A stretch of DNA of 64,000 nt from Adenanthera pavonina. Its lineage: Eukaryota; Streptophyta; Magnoliopsida; Fabales; Fabaceae. The stretch is taken from the NCBI GenBank assembly GCA_026686845.1, contig JAIVEN010000019.1, positions 29,826,501-29,890,500 on the forward strand, in the 5' to 3' direction. This document shows positions 36,893 through 46,496 of this stretch, one piece after another. Each line of letters opens with the position of its first letter. Within the stretch, counting starts at the first letter, position 1. A program made the position numbers and the translations under genes. The notes beneath the pieces are model-generated. The model saw only the letters and a list, made by a program, of their open reading frames with translations. It was not told the DNA's origin and did no database searches.

Positions 36893-37041
36893 TTGACCAG
36901 TCAACCGGATCCCAAAACGCTTAACTTAATACAACTCTTCACACAACACAACCTTCCATGGTCTTTGGTCAACAAGACTCTGTCACAACAAAATGAGCAG
37001 CATTATTTTTAAAACGCAATAGTCAAATCTTCCACTTGACC
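36893..37041. promoter_or_regulatory. W-box cluster upstream of the VQ gene
   Basis: Five WRKY-binding core motifs lie within 150 bp: TTGACC at 36893-36898, GTCAA at 36900-36904 (giving GTTGACCAGTCAAC), GGTCAA at 36967-36972, GTCAA at 37022-37026 and TTGACC at 37036-37041. VQ proteins are WRKY partners, and W-boxes are common in VQ promoters. The likely target is the VQ gene at 38393, especially if it has a 5' UTR intron. Confidence 0.55.
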
Positions 37042-38392
37042 CTCCTAAATTTGGTAGTTTTCTTAGAGTTTTAGTTGAGCCGATCTCTTTTTGGGCGGTC
37101 ACTAGATGGAAAATGGTATGGGTCGTTGCCCTTTGTAACAAACACTTGATGAGAAAAGCAAATGGCAGCTGTGCTTTCTGAGGTCAGACATTCTTCGTTC
37201 CAACTGGCTGGCAATTACGTACCAGAAATCTGTAATGTCAAACCCTTCTTATGGCTCATCTCTTTCTCATTCAGCATTCTAGTTCTTTGCATTTTTCCTT
37301 GTTCCTACGAATCTGTGGTCTTTTTCTTTCTAGGACGTAAAGAATTAGATAGCTGAAACTCGCATTGCAGTGCAGCCAAGAGACCACTTGAGGTTGGCAT
37401 CATCATGTTCTTATTGTTTTAGTCAATAACTTTTTTTTTCGGTAATGGCTTTCTTTGCTTGATGAAAACCTACGTTAAATTTAGATGGTTTTGGATTACG
37501 TCATACCGCATATTGAAAGTGCATAAGAAACCTCTTTCTAATTCCTCCATGCAATTTGGTGCTCTTCACATGGAAAATGCATTTTCAATCTAGTTAGGTT
37601 CTGTTTTGGCTGTCAGAATTCGATCATACTGTGATACAGTTTAAATCTGATCGCACTGCCTTTGAAATATGTTAAACTCATGAAATGTGCATTTCTTATT
37701 TCTTCCAGCTGTTGCAGAATTAAAGACGATGGCATGAAATGAATAGAAAAGGAAAAGAGAGAGAGAGAGAGTGGGTCCAGTGCTATATTTTTTATATATC
37801 AATTTTACATGATAATTGAAATACCTAAAAAGTAACAATGAGAGCTTATGGAGAGTAAGGAATCACAAGTCAAATAAAAGTAGGTAAATCGGGTAACGAG
37901 CAAATTGGGCGTAAAGTGTTTTGAACTGTGAAACCTCAGCCACATCCCATCAACAGAGAAGCATAATTCACAGAGGCTTTTGACAGGTAGGGCCAACAAA
38001 TACCAAGCATCCGTCCAAGCCAGCATTGTGAATGTTGGTTCAACATCCCCATATGCTCAACAAATAAATAACAAAAGTATATACCATAAAACATACTTTC
38101 ACATACTTGCCTCGTGTCTGTTTTAATTGTGAAACCTTATTTTCTTGTTTGTTTCTTTTCTTTTGAAGTAAATCGATGCTGAATTCTCAAGTTTTTTCTT
38201 TTTTTCTTGGTTAGTTTTAGTTGAACCATAGAATAGATTTGCCAATGTGATGTTTAAGTATGTCATTGATCGTTCTTATGTCTGACTTCCACCTTCTGTT
38301 GAATCAAAGTCTCATTTTCATCCGTTGATAATGGTCTAATCATGAAAATTGCAGGTGACTGTAAATCTAATTATCAAAACAAAAGGGGTATC
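37042..38392 (+). other. Probable leader and 5' UTR intron region of the VQ gene
   Basis: No supported coding gene. A CTTCATGAAAATTGCAG-like acceptor sits at about 38354, just before the VQ start. The donor could not be fixed; the CACTTGAG|GTTGGC site near 37393 is one candidate. A 64-codon frame at 37162 has no recognisable similarity. A (GA)n run occurs near 37755-37772. Confidence 0.35.
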
Positions 38393-38956
38393 ATGGAGAA
38401 GCCCCCAAGCCAAGGTGCAGCTGGCAGCAAACCATTAACAACGTTTGTTCAGACAGACACAGATTCATTCAAGGAAGTTGTACAGCGGTTAACAGGTCCA
38501 TCAGACTGCGCAGCACAAGCAGAGGTAGCAAAAGGGGTCAGTGTGAAGAGGACAACATCCAAACTCCATGAGAGAAGGCAATACACAAGGCCAAAACTTG
38601 AGATAGTTAAACCCTCTTTCTATTGTAAATCAGGTGCATCACCCTACCACCATTACAGTTTTTCACCCTCCAAGTCAAGAGATTCCAGCTTTCCTTCAAG
38701 TCCCGTATCAGGGAATTCAAATCAGATGCCAAGTCCCAAAACCCCTTCAACCATTTTTTCTCGACTAACTATTCTGGAAGAAGAAAAGACAGAAGAGTCA
38801 GCAACACCTGAACTGAACAGAGAAGAAGAAGAGAAAGCTATCAAAGAGAGGCGGTTTTATTTGCATCCATCGCCACGGTCTAAGCCAGGATACACTGAAC
38901 CAGAATTACTTCCCTTGTTCCCCCTGGTATCTCCTAATACAAGTGGTGGAGTATAA
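38393..38956 (+). CDS. VQ motif-containing protein (MAPK-substrate-like clade)
   Basis: Nuclear plant-specific VQ protein of 187 residues; family members bind WRKY factors and modulate defence and stress transcription. ATG 38393 (MEKPPSQGAAG) is chosen because the 17 extra codons from 38342 cross a TTGCAG acceptor-like site. The VQ motif FKEVVQRLTG is at residues 26-35, preceded by FVQTDTDS. The middle is Ser/Pro-rich with many SP/TP sites (FSPSK, SSPV, PSPKTPS), as in VQ proteins phosphorylated by MPK3/MPK6. The C-terminal KERRFYLHPSPRS and LLPLFPLVSP blocks fit the clade that holds Arabidopsis VQ4/VQ13/VQ19/VQ33. A W-box cluster lies 1.35-1.5 kb upstream. The exact orthologue cannot be named. 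Confidence 0.92.
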   Translation: MEKPPSQGAAGSKPLTTFVQTDTDSFKEVVQRLTGPSDCAAQAEVAKGVSVKRTTSKLHERRQYTRPKLEIVKPSFYCKSGASPYHHYSFSPSKSRDSSFPSSPVSGNSNQMPSPKTPSTIFSRLTILEEEKTEESATPELNREEEEKAIKERRFYLHPSPRSKPGYTEPELLPLFPLVSPNTSGGV

Positions 38957-39441
38957 TTTCTAACCATGCATCCCCAAGTTCCTACCTTGGATCTTTCCAT
39001 TCTTCAGATTATAGATACCATGCCATTATATTTATATGGCAAAAGTCTTTGAATAACTGAATAAATTTTGTAATGCGTGCCCTCTTTCTTGTACTAATCT
39101 CACCCACAAGTATTGAATTAAATATTTTACTGGTGTTACAACAAAAATGATGGATAATTTTGCTAAACTTAAGAATGGAATCAAGCTTTGTGGCTAGACT
39201 TCTTACTAAAAAATAATTATTTATTTAAAAATAAATATAAGTCACATATCAATTATCACGATAAATACCTCCACTCCATAGCCAGTATCCGCTGAATTTA
39301 TAAAGCCCCATCAACATTGTTTTTCATGCATCAACTTGAGGTACCATCAATATGTGAACAGAAAAAAATAAAATAAAAATAACTTTATATATCAAAATAT
39401 AAAAAAATTGTTCTCACAGCATAGAGAGGCAGGGAGTGAGA
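38957..39441. other. VQ gene 3' flank and AT-rich spacer
   Basis: 3' UTR-like sequence after the VQ stop, then AT-rich spacer up to a MITE-like element. No gene seen. Confidence 0.45.
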
Positions 39442-39955
39442 GTGAAACTCTACTTGGTACGAGATTTTTTAAGGAGAGGAGATTAGAGATAATTAAATCT
39501 CCTCATTTTATTTAGCTAAAAAATTGGAAGAAATCAGGGATAATTTAATCCCCTCTCCCATCCCCATTTTAAAATACTCAAAATTGGGATTTTTTGTAGA
39601 GAATTGAGTAATTATTCCTTTTTTATCCAAACAATGTTTCATTAAAATCCCTCCTATCTTTTTCCCTCAAATTCTACTAAATAAGAAAATTTTAAAATCC
39701 CTCCAATCCTCTTCCTTAAAATCCCTTAAATCACCTTTTTTCAAATTTCGTCAGTTAAACCAAATAGAGCCTAAAACACCCCAAATTGAGAGTTTTTTTT
39801 TTTTGCTATAATCTCTTTCTAAATTAAATAAGATTTCATTAAAATCCCCAATCTTACTAAACAAAATAATTTTAAAATCCATATAATTTTTTTCTTTAAA
39901 ATTCCACCAATTCACTCCAATTTCCTCCTCATGGAACCAAACTAAGTCTAAAGGA
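39442..39955. mobile_element. MITE-like element(s) with ACCAAA / TTTGGT inverted ends
   Basis: The left end is AAACTCTACTTGGTACGAG (about 39444). Inverted counterparts are ACCAAATAGAGCCTAAAA (39759-39776) and ACCAAACTAAGTCTAAAG (39937-39954). Subterminal regions repeat AAATCCCTCC / GGAGGGATTT-type motifs. No coding capacity. The two right ends suggest one element with an internal partial duplication, or two nested copies. It ends about 95 bp before the DYW-PPR start codon, so it may supply part of that promoter. Confidence 0.5.
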
Positions 39956-40048
39956 AAAAGAAGAGCTCAGGAGGGACATGCCTGCCGTCTTGCTGTTGGG
40001 TAGAATTAAGAGAAGGCTAATTTATGTTTAAATAGAACTCGTAAAGCT

Positions 40049-41734
40049 ATGAATAATGTGTACAAGCTACATGCTCGGCTGATCAAAGTTGGTCAACATG
40101 AAAGCTTCTCCTCTATTCATAATCTCCTACGGTGTTGTTTGGCTTCGGCAAATTGTCACAGTGACGCAGCATTCTATGCTCATTCTCTCTTGTTTCGCTA
40201 TCCCATACTTGACACATTCGCCTACAACTCTGTCCTCAGAGTTCTTCCACGATGGTCTCCCTACAGAACCTGCTTTCTTTTCACTAGAATGCATCGAGCT
40301 GGTGTTCGACCTGACAACTTTACTTTCCCATTTGTCCTCAAGGGCTGTTCTTCATTGAAAAGGGGTTTGGAGCTTTCATCTCTTATTGTGAAGCTGGGTT
40401 TTGATTCTGACATTTACGTCCAGAATGCGTTGATTAATTTTTACGGATGTTGTGGCTACGTAGATATGGCACTCAAGCTGTTCGACGGAATGCCTCAGAA
40501 AGATTTGGTTTCTTGGTCCTCTATGATTTCTTGCCTTGTTAAGAATGATTTTGTGCTTGAATCTCTTACCCTTTTCCAACGAATGCAACTTGAGGAGGAT
40601 GTCAAACCGGATGGGGTTATTATGCTAAGCGTCATATCCGCAATTTCTATCTTAGGTGCGTTGGAATTGGGAATTTGGGCTCATGTGTTCATTGCCAGAA
40701 GTGGAATGCATCTAACAGTTTCATTGGGTACTGCTCTTCTTGAAATGTATTCAAGATGTGGGTGTATTGATCGTTCTGTCAAATTATTTCGTGAAATGCC
40801 TGTTAAGAATATGATTACGTGGACTTCATTCATAACTGGACTGGCTGTGCATGGCCATGGTAGAGAGGCTTTAGACGCATTTTATGATATGAAAAAGTAT
40901 CATTTGAAGCCTGATAATGTTACATTTATTGGTGCTTTAGTGGCTTGTAGTCATAGTGGTCTCGTGGAGGAAGGCAGGAAGATTTTTGAAAGCATGAGGA
41001 ATGAGTATCACATTGAACCAATGCTTGAGCACTATGGTTGCATGGCTGACCTTTTAGGCCGTGCGGGCCTCCTCCTTGAAGCTTTTAAGTTAGTGGAGAA
41101 AATGCCGATCAAGCCAAATTCTGTTATTTGGAGGATCCTTCTTGGATCATGTGTTAATCACAATCATTTGAAGTTAGCTGAGAGGGCCAGAAAGCGAATC
41201 CAAGAGCTAGACCCACACCATCATGGTGATTATGTTCTTTTATCAAACGCATATGGTGGAGTCGGTAAATGGACTGACAAGGCTGGTGTGAGGAACTTGA
41301 TGTGGGAGAATAGAATTATCAAGGAGCCTGGCCATAGTTTGATCAACCTTGATCAAGTGACTCATGAGTTTGTATCTGGGGATTGTTCTCATCCGCAATG
41401 GGAGGAGATTAGAAAATTACTAGTTTCAATTATAGATGCTGTAACAGTTGGAGGATACAGGGCTAATACATCCACTGTGCTGCATGACATTCAAGAGGAA
41501 GAGAAGGAACATACTCTGAGTTATCATAGTGAAAAACTGGCGGTGGCTTTTGTGCTTCTTGATCATCAGGATAGAAAGACCATAAGGGTCATCAAGAATC
41601 TTAGAATATGTTATGATTGCCATGATTTCATGAAGCATGTTTCAAATATGTTTGACAAAAATATCATTATTCGGGATCGAAACCGTTTCCATCATTTTAG
41701 CAAGGGATCATGTTCTTGCCGAGATTATTGGTAA
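40049..41734 (+). CDS. DYW-class pentatricopeptide repeat RNA-editing protein
   Basis: Single-exon gene, 561 residues, for an organelle C-to-U RNA-editing factor. The ATG at 40049 gives MNNVYKLHARLIKVGQ; an upstream stop (TAG at 40033) limits extension. PLS repeats run from about residue 25 to 365, for example FAYNSVLRVLP, YVQNALINFYGCCGYVDMA, SWSSMISCLVKND and TWTSFITGLAVHGHGREAL. The E region (ERARKRIQELDPHHHGDYVLLSNAYGG) and a PG-box-like PGHSLINL follow. The C-terminal DYW cytidine deaminase is complete: HSEKLAVAF (His and catalytic Glu), CYDCH zinc ligands and the terminal SCSCRDYW. The protein starts with almost no extra targeting sequence, so organelle import cannot be confirmed. The stop is followed within about 30 bp by a copied piece of the TDP1-beta gene. 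Confidence 0.95.
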   Translation: MNNVYKLHARLIKVGQHESFSSIHNLLRCCLASANCHSDAAFYAHSLLFRYPILDTFAYNSVLRVLPRWSPYRTCFLFTRMHRAGVRPDNFTFPFVLKGCSSLKRGLELSSLIVKLGFDSDIYVQNALINFYGCCGYVDMALKLFDGMPQKDLVSWSSMISCLVKNDFVLESLTLFQRMQLEEDVKPDGVIMLSVISAISILGALELGIWAHVFIARSGMHLTVSLGTALLEMYSRCGCIDRSVKLFREMPVKNMITWTSFITGLAVHGHGREALDAFYDMKKYHLKPDNVTFIGALVACSHSGLVEEGRKIFESMRNEYHIEPMLEHYGCMADLLGRAGLLLEAFKLVEKMPIKPNSVIWRILLGSCVNHNHLKLAERARKRIQELDPHHHGDYVLLSNAYGGVGKWTDKAGVRNLMWENRIIKEPGHSLINLDQVTHEFVSGDCSHPQWEEIRKLLVSIIDAVTVGGYRANTSTVLHDIQEEEKEHTLSYHSEKLAVAFVLLDHQDRKTIRVIKNLRICYDCHDFMKHVSNMFDKNIIIRDRNRFHHFSKGSCSCRDYW

Positions 41735-41761
41735 AGGATGGCTGGGTCAGCTTCTTGTGAT

Positions 41762-42285
41762 AAATAGCTCAGTTGGTTGGTGGTATAGCATCTCTTTTGA
41801 TTGTTGTACCTAGTCCAGCTAACTTCATTATTGAGTTGACAAAACGAGATTTTAGAGGTGCAACATGACAACTTGTTGCTTCGGTTCCTGAAATTCACTT
41901 CAACAGAACTGAGATTATGTCAGAATCCTTATAATTATCACCCGTGAGCACTAAAATATTGTCATGATTATCATATAACATTCTTTATAGATATAACTAG
42001 AATATGTTTACTGATCTCTGAGATTTCAACATTGCAACCTGGTTGTATATTGTTGAGTTAAATTATTTTCTCCTTAAACCTCCCTATTTCGTTGTATTTT
42101 TTTTTTCCTTGGGGAACTCCAATACTAATGGTAATGCCAATCATCATATTATGTGATGTCTTTAATTAAAGATACGTTATGTATTTGGTTGAGGGACTCA
42201 GAAGGAAGAGGCAAAGGCCCATGCTGAGATACTCTGGAATCCAGTAGAGTTGTACGAAAGCTTGTAATGGAATAAGCAACATTGT
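41762..42285 (+). pseudogene. Truncated copy of the TDP1-beta gene (exon 4, intron 4, last-exon end)
   Basis: About 41765-42180 matches 24690-25110 of the TDP1-beta gene. Exon 4 text such as GCTCAG(C/T)TGG..TCTC(T)TTGATTG, CTTCAACAGAACT versus CTTTGACAGAACT and CAGAATCCTT is followed by the intron 4 donor region GTGAGCACTAAAAT and intron text (CCTGGTTGTATATTGTTG, GGTAATGCCAATCAT). At about 42205-42285 it switches to the end of the last exon (GAGATACTCTGGAAT versus 28803-28817). Intron DNA is retained, so it is a DNA-level copy with an internal deletion. Stops interrupt the frame. It lies same-strand, right after the DYW-PPR stop, and may serve as that gene's 3' UTR. Confidence 0.85.
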
Positions 42286-42434
42286 TCCTTGATATATTCT
42301 ATGCTCTCTCTGAGCTCCTCCCAATAGCCTTCATAGTCTATTTACCAACTCTACCATATGCATTTGATAAAAGAAAGCAAATAATCACCATTATGATGGG
42401 GTCTAGCTCATGGATCTGCTCCCTGGCTTTTGTG
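42283..42434 (-). pseudogene. Inverted fragment of a PPR gene (E region)
   Basis: Read on the minus strand, this resembles the DYW-PPR gene at about 41190-41345. Shared strings include GAGCTAGACCC, GGTGATTAT, CTTTTATCAAA and GCATATGGT, and TCAAGGA near the end. The protein sense corresponds to the E motif around QELDPHHHGDYVLLSNAYGG. It contains an insertion and a stop, so it is non-functional. It abuts the TDP1-beta fragment, so the two copied pieces lie in opposite orientation. It may come from the neighbouring PPR gene or a paralogue. Confidence 0.75.
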
Positions 42435-43597
42435 ATAAACTCACTCATGGAGTCACTCGTTTTCTTGTTCTCTTATTTGAAGATCTTTTCTTTCTCTTGT
42501 ATTGGTACCACTAATGGATTCATCCAGTGGACAAGAAACGTACCAGTGAATTTGGTTTTGGAAGGTGAGGATGATCAGGTTGTACAGGAGGATGCAGCAA
42601 ATGAAGGGAGCAAGACTAACTGAGCTAGTTTTCTACCAACCACTCCAGAAGATTTTACAGATTGGGATTAATTGTTTTCTTTAATATTTATTAATGATTA
42701 TTAGTTTTGAGTTTGGCCTTGCTGCCTCTCGTAAGTTTTTACCAACTGATGCATATCTAACTATGCAGACCTTAACGGCAGATTTTGGTTTCTTTTTTTT
42801 CTTTTTTCTTTTTTTCAGTTCTTATGGAATTTTATCAGAGGCCCTTCGCAATGATTTTGTTGTTATACTGGTAAATCATCGGTGTCTTTCATTATATTGG
42901 TAAATAAATGATTGTGATAAAAAAAAAAATTATTACTAAAAGTACATCTATTGTGTATTATTTAAAAAAAAATTGGGTATAAAAATATAAAAAGTTACTA
43001 TTAATTTATTCCTTTCAAGCTTGCTATGGATGGTTTGCTTTTATTCAACCGTCGCTACTTTATTTTTATTTTTTATTTTTTATTTTTTATTTTTTATTTT
43101 CGGTTATTTTCGGTTATTTTCATATAGTATTACCCTTAATAAAAGTTGCTGCAATACAACAAAAAAAATGTTGCTTCCTACTTGAGGTTGGCCTAATTAT
43201 ACTCTGGTAATAAAACTTCCCAGTTCACCCCCACAAAAAAAAGTCCATATTCCCCCCCAAAACAAAAGTTGCTGCAAATGCCTTTTGTTTGTCGTTTTTT
43301 AGGGCCGGCATGTGAATTGTATAATTATTTATTTTCATTTAGATAGTTTAAATTTATTTATTTTAAAACAAAATTAAAATTATTTAAGAAGAGATTCAAA
43401 TATTCTTAACAACAAATAATCCGAATTAATAAATAAAACATATAAATATCAAGGGCAGCATGTAGTCAATATTCGAGTGCGGTTGTTTTGTAACTTTTAT
43501 TCATGTATGTATGTACTCACTCCATTTCTGCGATAGCCTGGTGGTCGGTGGGCATTGGTTGCAGAAAGGGGACGAACAAAACAAACACGAATAGAGA
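42435..43597. other. Spacer before the thioesterase gene
   Basis: No supported gene. An open frame from 42282 continues to 42623 but begins with TTG inside the antisense PPR fragment and is not a credible protein. An (ATTTTTT)n-type run lies near 43062-43100. The segment 43500-43597 is the likely leader of the thioesterase gene. Confidence 0.5.
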
Positions 43598-45098
43598 ATG
43601 GACGTGGAATCTGTGAAGCGGTACTTCCACCTAGAGAAAGGAAACGAAATTGCATCACTGGTTCATGAGTTGCCTTCCAGATTCTTGGAACCCCTTGTCC
43701 TGAACGGCATTAACGTCGATCTAATCGAGCCAGGCCGTGTCCTCTGCTCTTTGAGGATACCCCCTCGTTTACTGGTATGGATTTCTCTTCTACACCTACA
43801 CGACCTCATTTCTTCTCTCTCCCTCGTTGGTAACTGCGCCTAATACTCGCCCCTCACTCATTATATGAATTTGAATTCTATGATCCTTACTCGCAAAAGG
43901 TGTTATCTTATAGCTGCTTTTTCAATTTTTCTTGTTCCATCTAATGGGTTTCCTGAAATTCCTAAGAATTCTTACAATTCCTTGCACGGTGGGGCAACGG
44001 CAACGCTTGTGGATTTGTTGGGTTCAGCTGCAATTTACACCGCGGGAGCTCCGCAGGTGGGAGTTTCCGTAGCGATCAATGTGACATATTTGGATTCTGC
44101 GTATGCTGATGTGAGTATGTTTTCTACTCTGATGTGTTCAATCGATGTAAACATTTGGTAATGCTTGCTGTGCTGCTTCTATGAACTGGATTATTTATTT
44201 GTTAGCAGAAAAAGCTTAGATCATGCATACTAGTTTTGATTTACTGGTAAATAATTCTTTGGTTTTGGTACAAGTTTCTATATTGAACTACTCTTAAAAT
44301 GGCCAAAAAAAAAAAACTACTCTTAAAATGGCTCCCTTGCTGAACAAATCACTATTTTGGGTCTAGACATTTTGTTTCGTTCCTGCAATTGCTCGTTACT
44401 TGACTACAAAAATCCGCATCCTATTTCACCGGCCTAACTGTATTTTTAAATTAAATGAGGTTAAAAGCTCTTATTCCTAAGGTTCTCTCCCTGCTTTAAT
44501 TGTTCCAGAGGATCCTCAAAAACCACTATCTTCCCTACACAGGAAGTAAAATGTACTCCTGACAAATCCGTTGGACTCTTGTCATATGGCGCCTCTATTT
44601 TCTCCCTTAATCATATTCTTACTAACTCGCACAGCTCTATCTGGTATGGCAACAATGCAAAGAGACCCTTTTAGAAGATAAATTATTATTATGAAAATAA
44701 CATTAGGACCAGAGAAAATAAGAGAACTATAAACGCAGACTTAGAGCATGGGTGCTAAAATATTGAGTTTTTCCGATTCATTTCTATTTGAGGTTAACGT
44801 TTTCTAATCAAAAGGCCTTACAAAAATGCAAGCCTTGGCACCTTCACTGTTCCTTTCACTACAGAAGGAAATTATGTTCCTGGTTTCTCATTTCTCAAGA
44901 TCGACTGTGTGAAATGAGAGATATTAAGAGGTTTTTCGTCCAATGTTATGGTAGGAGGATATTGAGATCGAGGCCAGGACTTTACGTGTTGGAAAGGCTG
45001 TCGCTATTGTCAGCGTCGAGTTTAAGAAGAAGAAGACAGGCAAAGTTTTTGCACTGGGTCGTCATACCAAGTATCTTGCAATTGCTAGTAAACTTTGA
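43598..45098 (+). CDS. Hotdog-fold acyl-CoA thioesterase (HGG type)
   Basis: Small thioesterase hydrolysing acyl-CoA thioesters, similar to plant 4HBT/ACOT13-like proteins. Three exons: 43598-43774, 43967-44110 and 44955-45098, giving 154 residues, the usual size. Exon 1 encodes MDVESVKRYFHLEKG and VDLIEPGRVLCSLRIPPRLL. Exon 2 opens at the usual place with NSYNSLHGGATATLVDLLGSA, where HGG (about 66-68) belongs to the active site. Exon 3 gives EDIEIEARTLRVGKAVAIV, then KKKKTGKVFALGRHTKYLA. The hotdog helix and sheet are complete and there is no signal peptide. The exon 2 acceptor (TTCCTAAG) is weak in pyrimidines but is the only one giving the conserved sequence. Confidence 0.9.
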
Positions 45099-46496
45099 GA
45101 GGGAGCAAATAGACACCTCTGAAGTAAGTTTGGCAATGTTGCCTCACCTTCATAATTGGCAAATATAACCAGATGGCCCTTCGATGATTAAGTTGGTTGC
45201 AAGTAAGATGTTCCCTTGAATCTTCCCAGGCCTCTGGATTTTGGCTCTGCTGTAAAAATTTATTGTGATATTATTTTGTGAATTGGACTTTAAACAGCTC
45301 CCCCGGGACTAGAGTATATTATGAACAAAACTGTTTACAATGTAGAAGCAACTCTTGCTTGTTTTTTTTCCGCAGGGATGCTTAACATTTTATTTATGAA
45401 ATATTTGAGCAATAAGCGTATGAAAAGCTTCATGCGTTTGAGGAATCATGATGTTACATTTTAAAAAGATGTGTTACTGACTGGTTGTAGCATTGTTTAG
45501 AACTATTTCATCAGACTACTTATCTGCCATCTATCAGTAGATAATGGATGTAGAATCTTGGTGCTTGAGCGAGGGCCGGAGTTTGAGAATTGGAAAGAGG
45601 AAAAAAAAAATTATACTGGTCATTATCATCTCTAAATGCAGGCAGAAATAATCAACATTGTTGTGAGGAAACAGTACCTTATCCTCCCACTCTCATCCTT
45701 CCTAAATGGGATGGAGGATCAAATAGGAGAAACTATTTCTAATATCCATAACCTCCTTTATGTATCTACTTATTTCCTCAGTCCCTGGGAGGGCTGTGAT
45801 ATTACCCTTTCCAATGTGTTGCAAATCGTGAATAGAGGTGGCAACTACTGCTTTGCATTAGCTTACTATAATCAGTCCGCCAACTTCGACCACAGTATTA
45901 GTCACCATTTACCAGTCCAATAAGAAATAAAAATGAGAGAATTATATTTTAAAATTTAAATAATAAATTAATTATAAAATAGGACATGTTATTACTCATT
46001 TTTTTTAATTTTATTATTTAATATTTTATATTTTAACACTTTTTTTTAGTTAAAGTTTTTATTTATAATTAATTTATTCTAACAGTCCTTGCATGTAATT
46101 TCCCAATAAAAATCTTATAAAAAATTGGTTCATTGACGTATGAGTGGAAGATACAGAAGTACAGCGTAAAATGATGTCACGCGACGCATCCCTCGAACAG
46201 CCAAAAAGGGATATCTATCACCAGAAAGCATTTCCTGATTGCTCTCAGCTTTCGTAGGTACAATAACCCTCTGATAACGGTGTGAACTGCAATGCTTAGT
46301 GAAACCAATATGCTGGATCAATTCATCATGCAAATGCATCGACGGTGTAAATTTCGCACCTAGGTTGATGTCAACAAGGACAAAATTTTTTTCAAATGAC
46401 AAGTTTTTTTCATTAATGCAAAATTTGGTAATAGTTGAAATTTACACCTGAGTGTTCATTCCAAAATATAATATAATTACCAAATAATTACTTAAG
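45099..46496. other. Convergent spacer between thioesterase and CDPK 3' ends
   Basis: Holds the 3' UTR of the thioesterase (+) and that of the CDPK (-). A 90-codon minus frame at 46130-46402 has no recognisable similarity and lies in the presumed CDPK 3' flank. I see no other gene. Confidence 0.5.

Noticed and set aside
37162..37356. 64-codon frame upstream of the VQ gene
   Set aside because: No similarity recognised and composition like intron or leader DNA; at most an upstream ORF.
42282..42623. 113-codon plus-strand frame
   Set aside because: It begins with TTG inside the antisense PPR fragment and has no family signature.
46130..46402. Minus-strand 90-codon frame downstream of the CDPK
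   Set aside because: No recognisable family; it lies in the expected 3' UTR/flank of the kinase gene.
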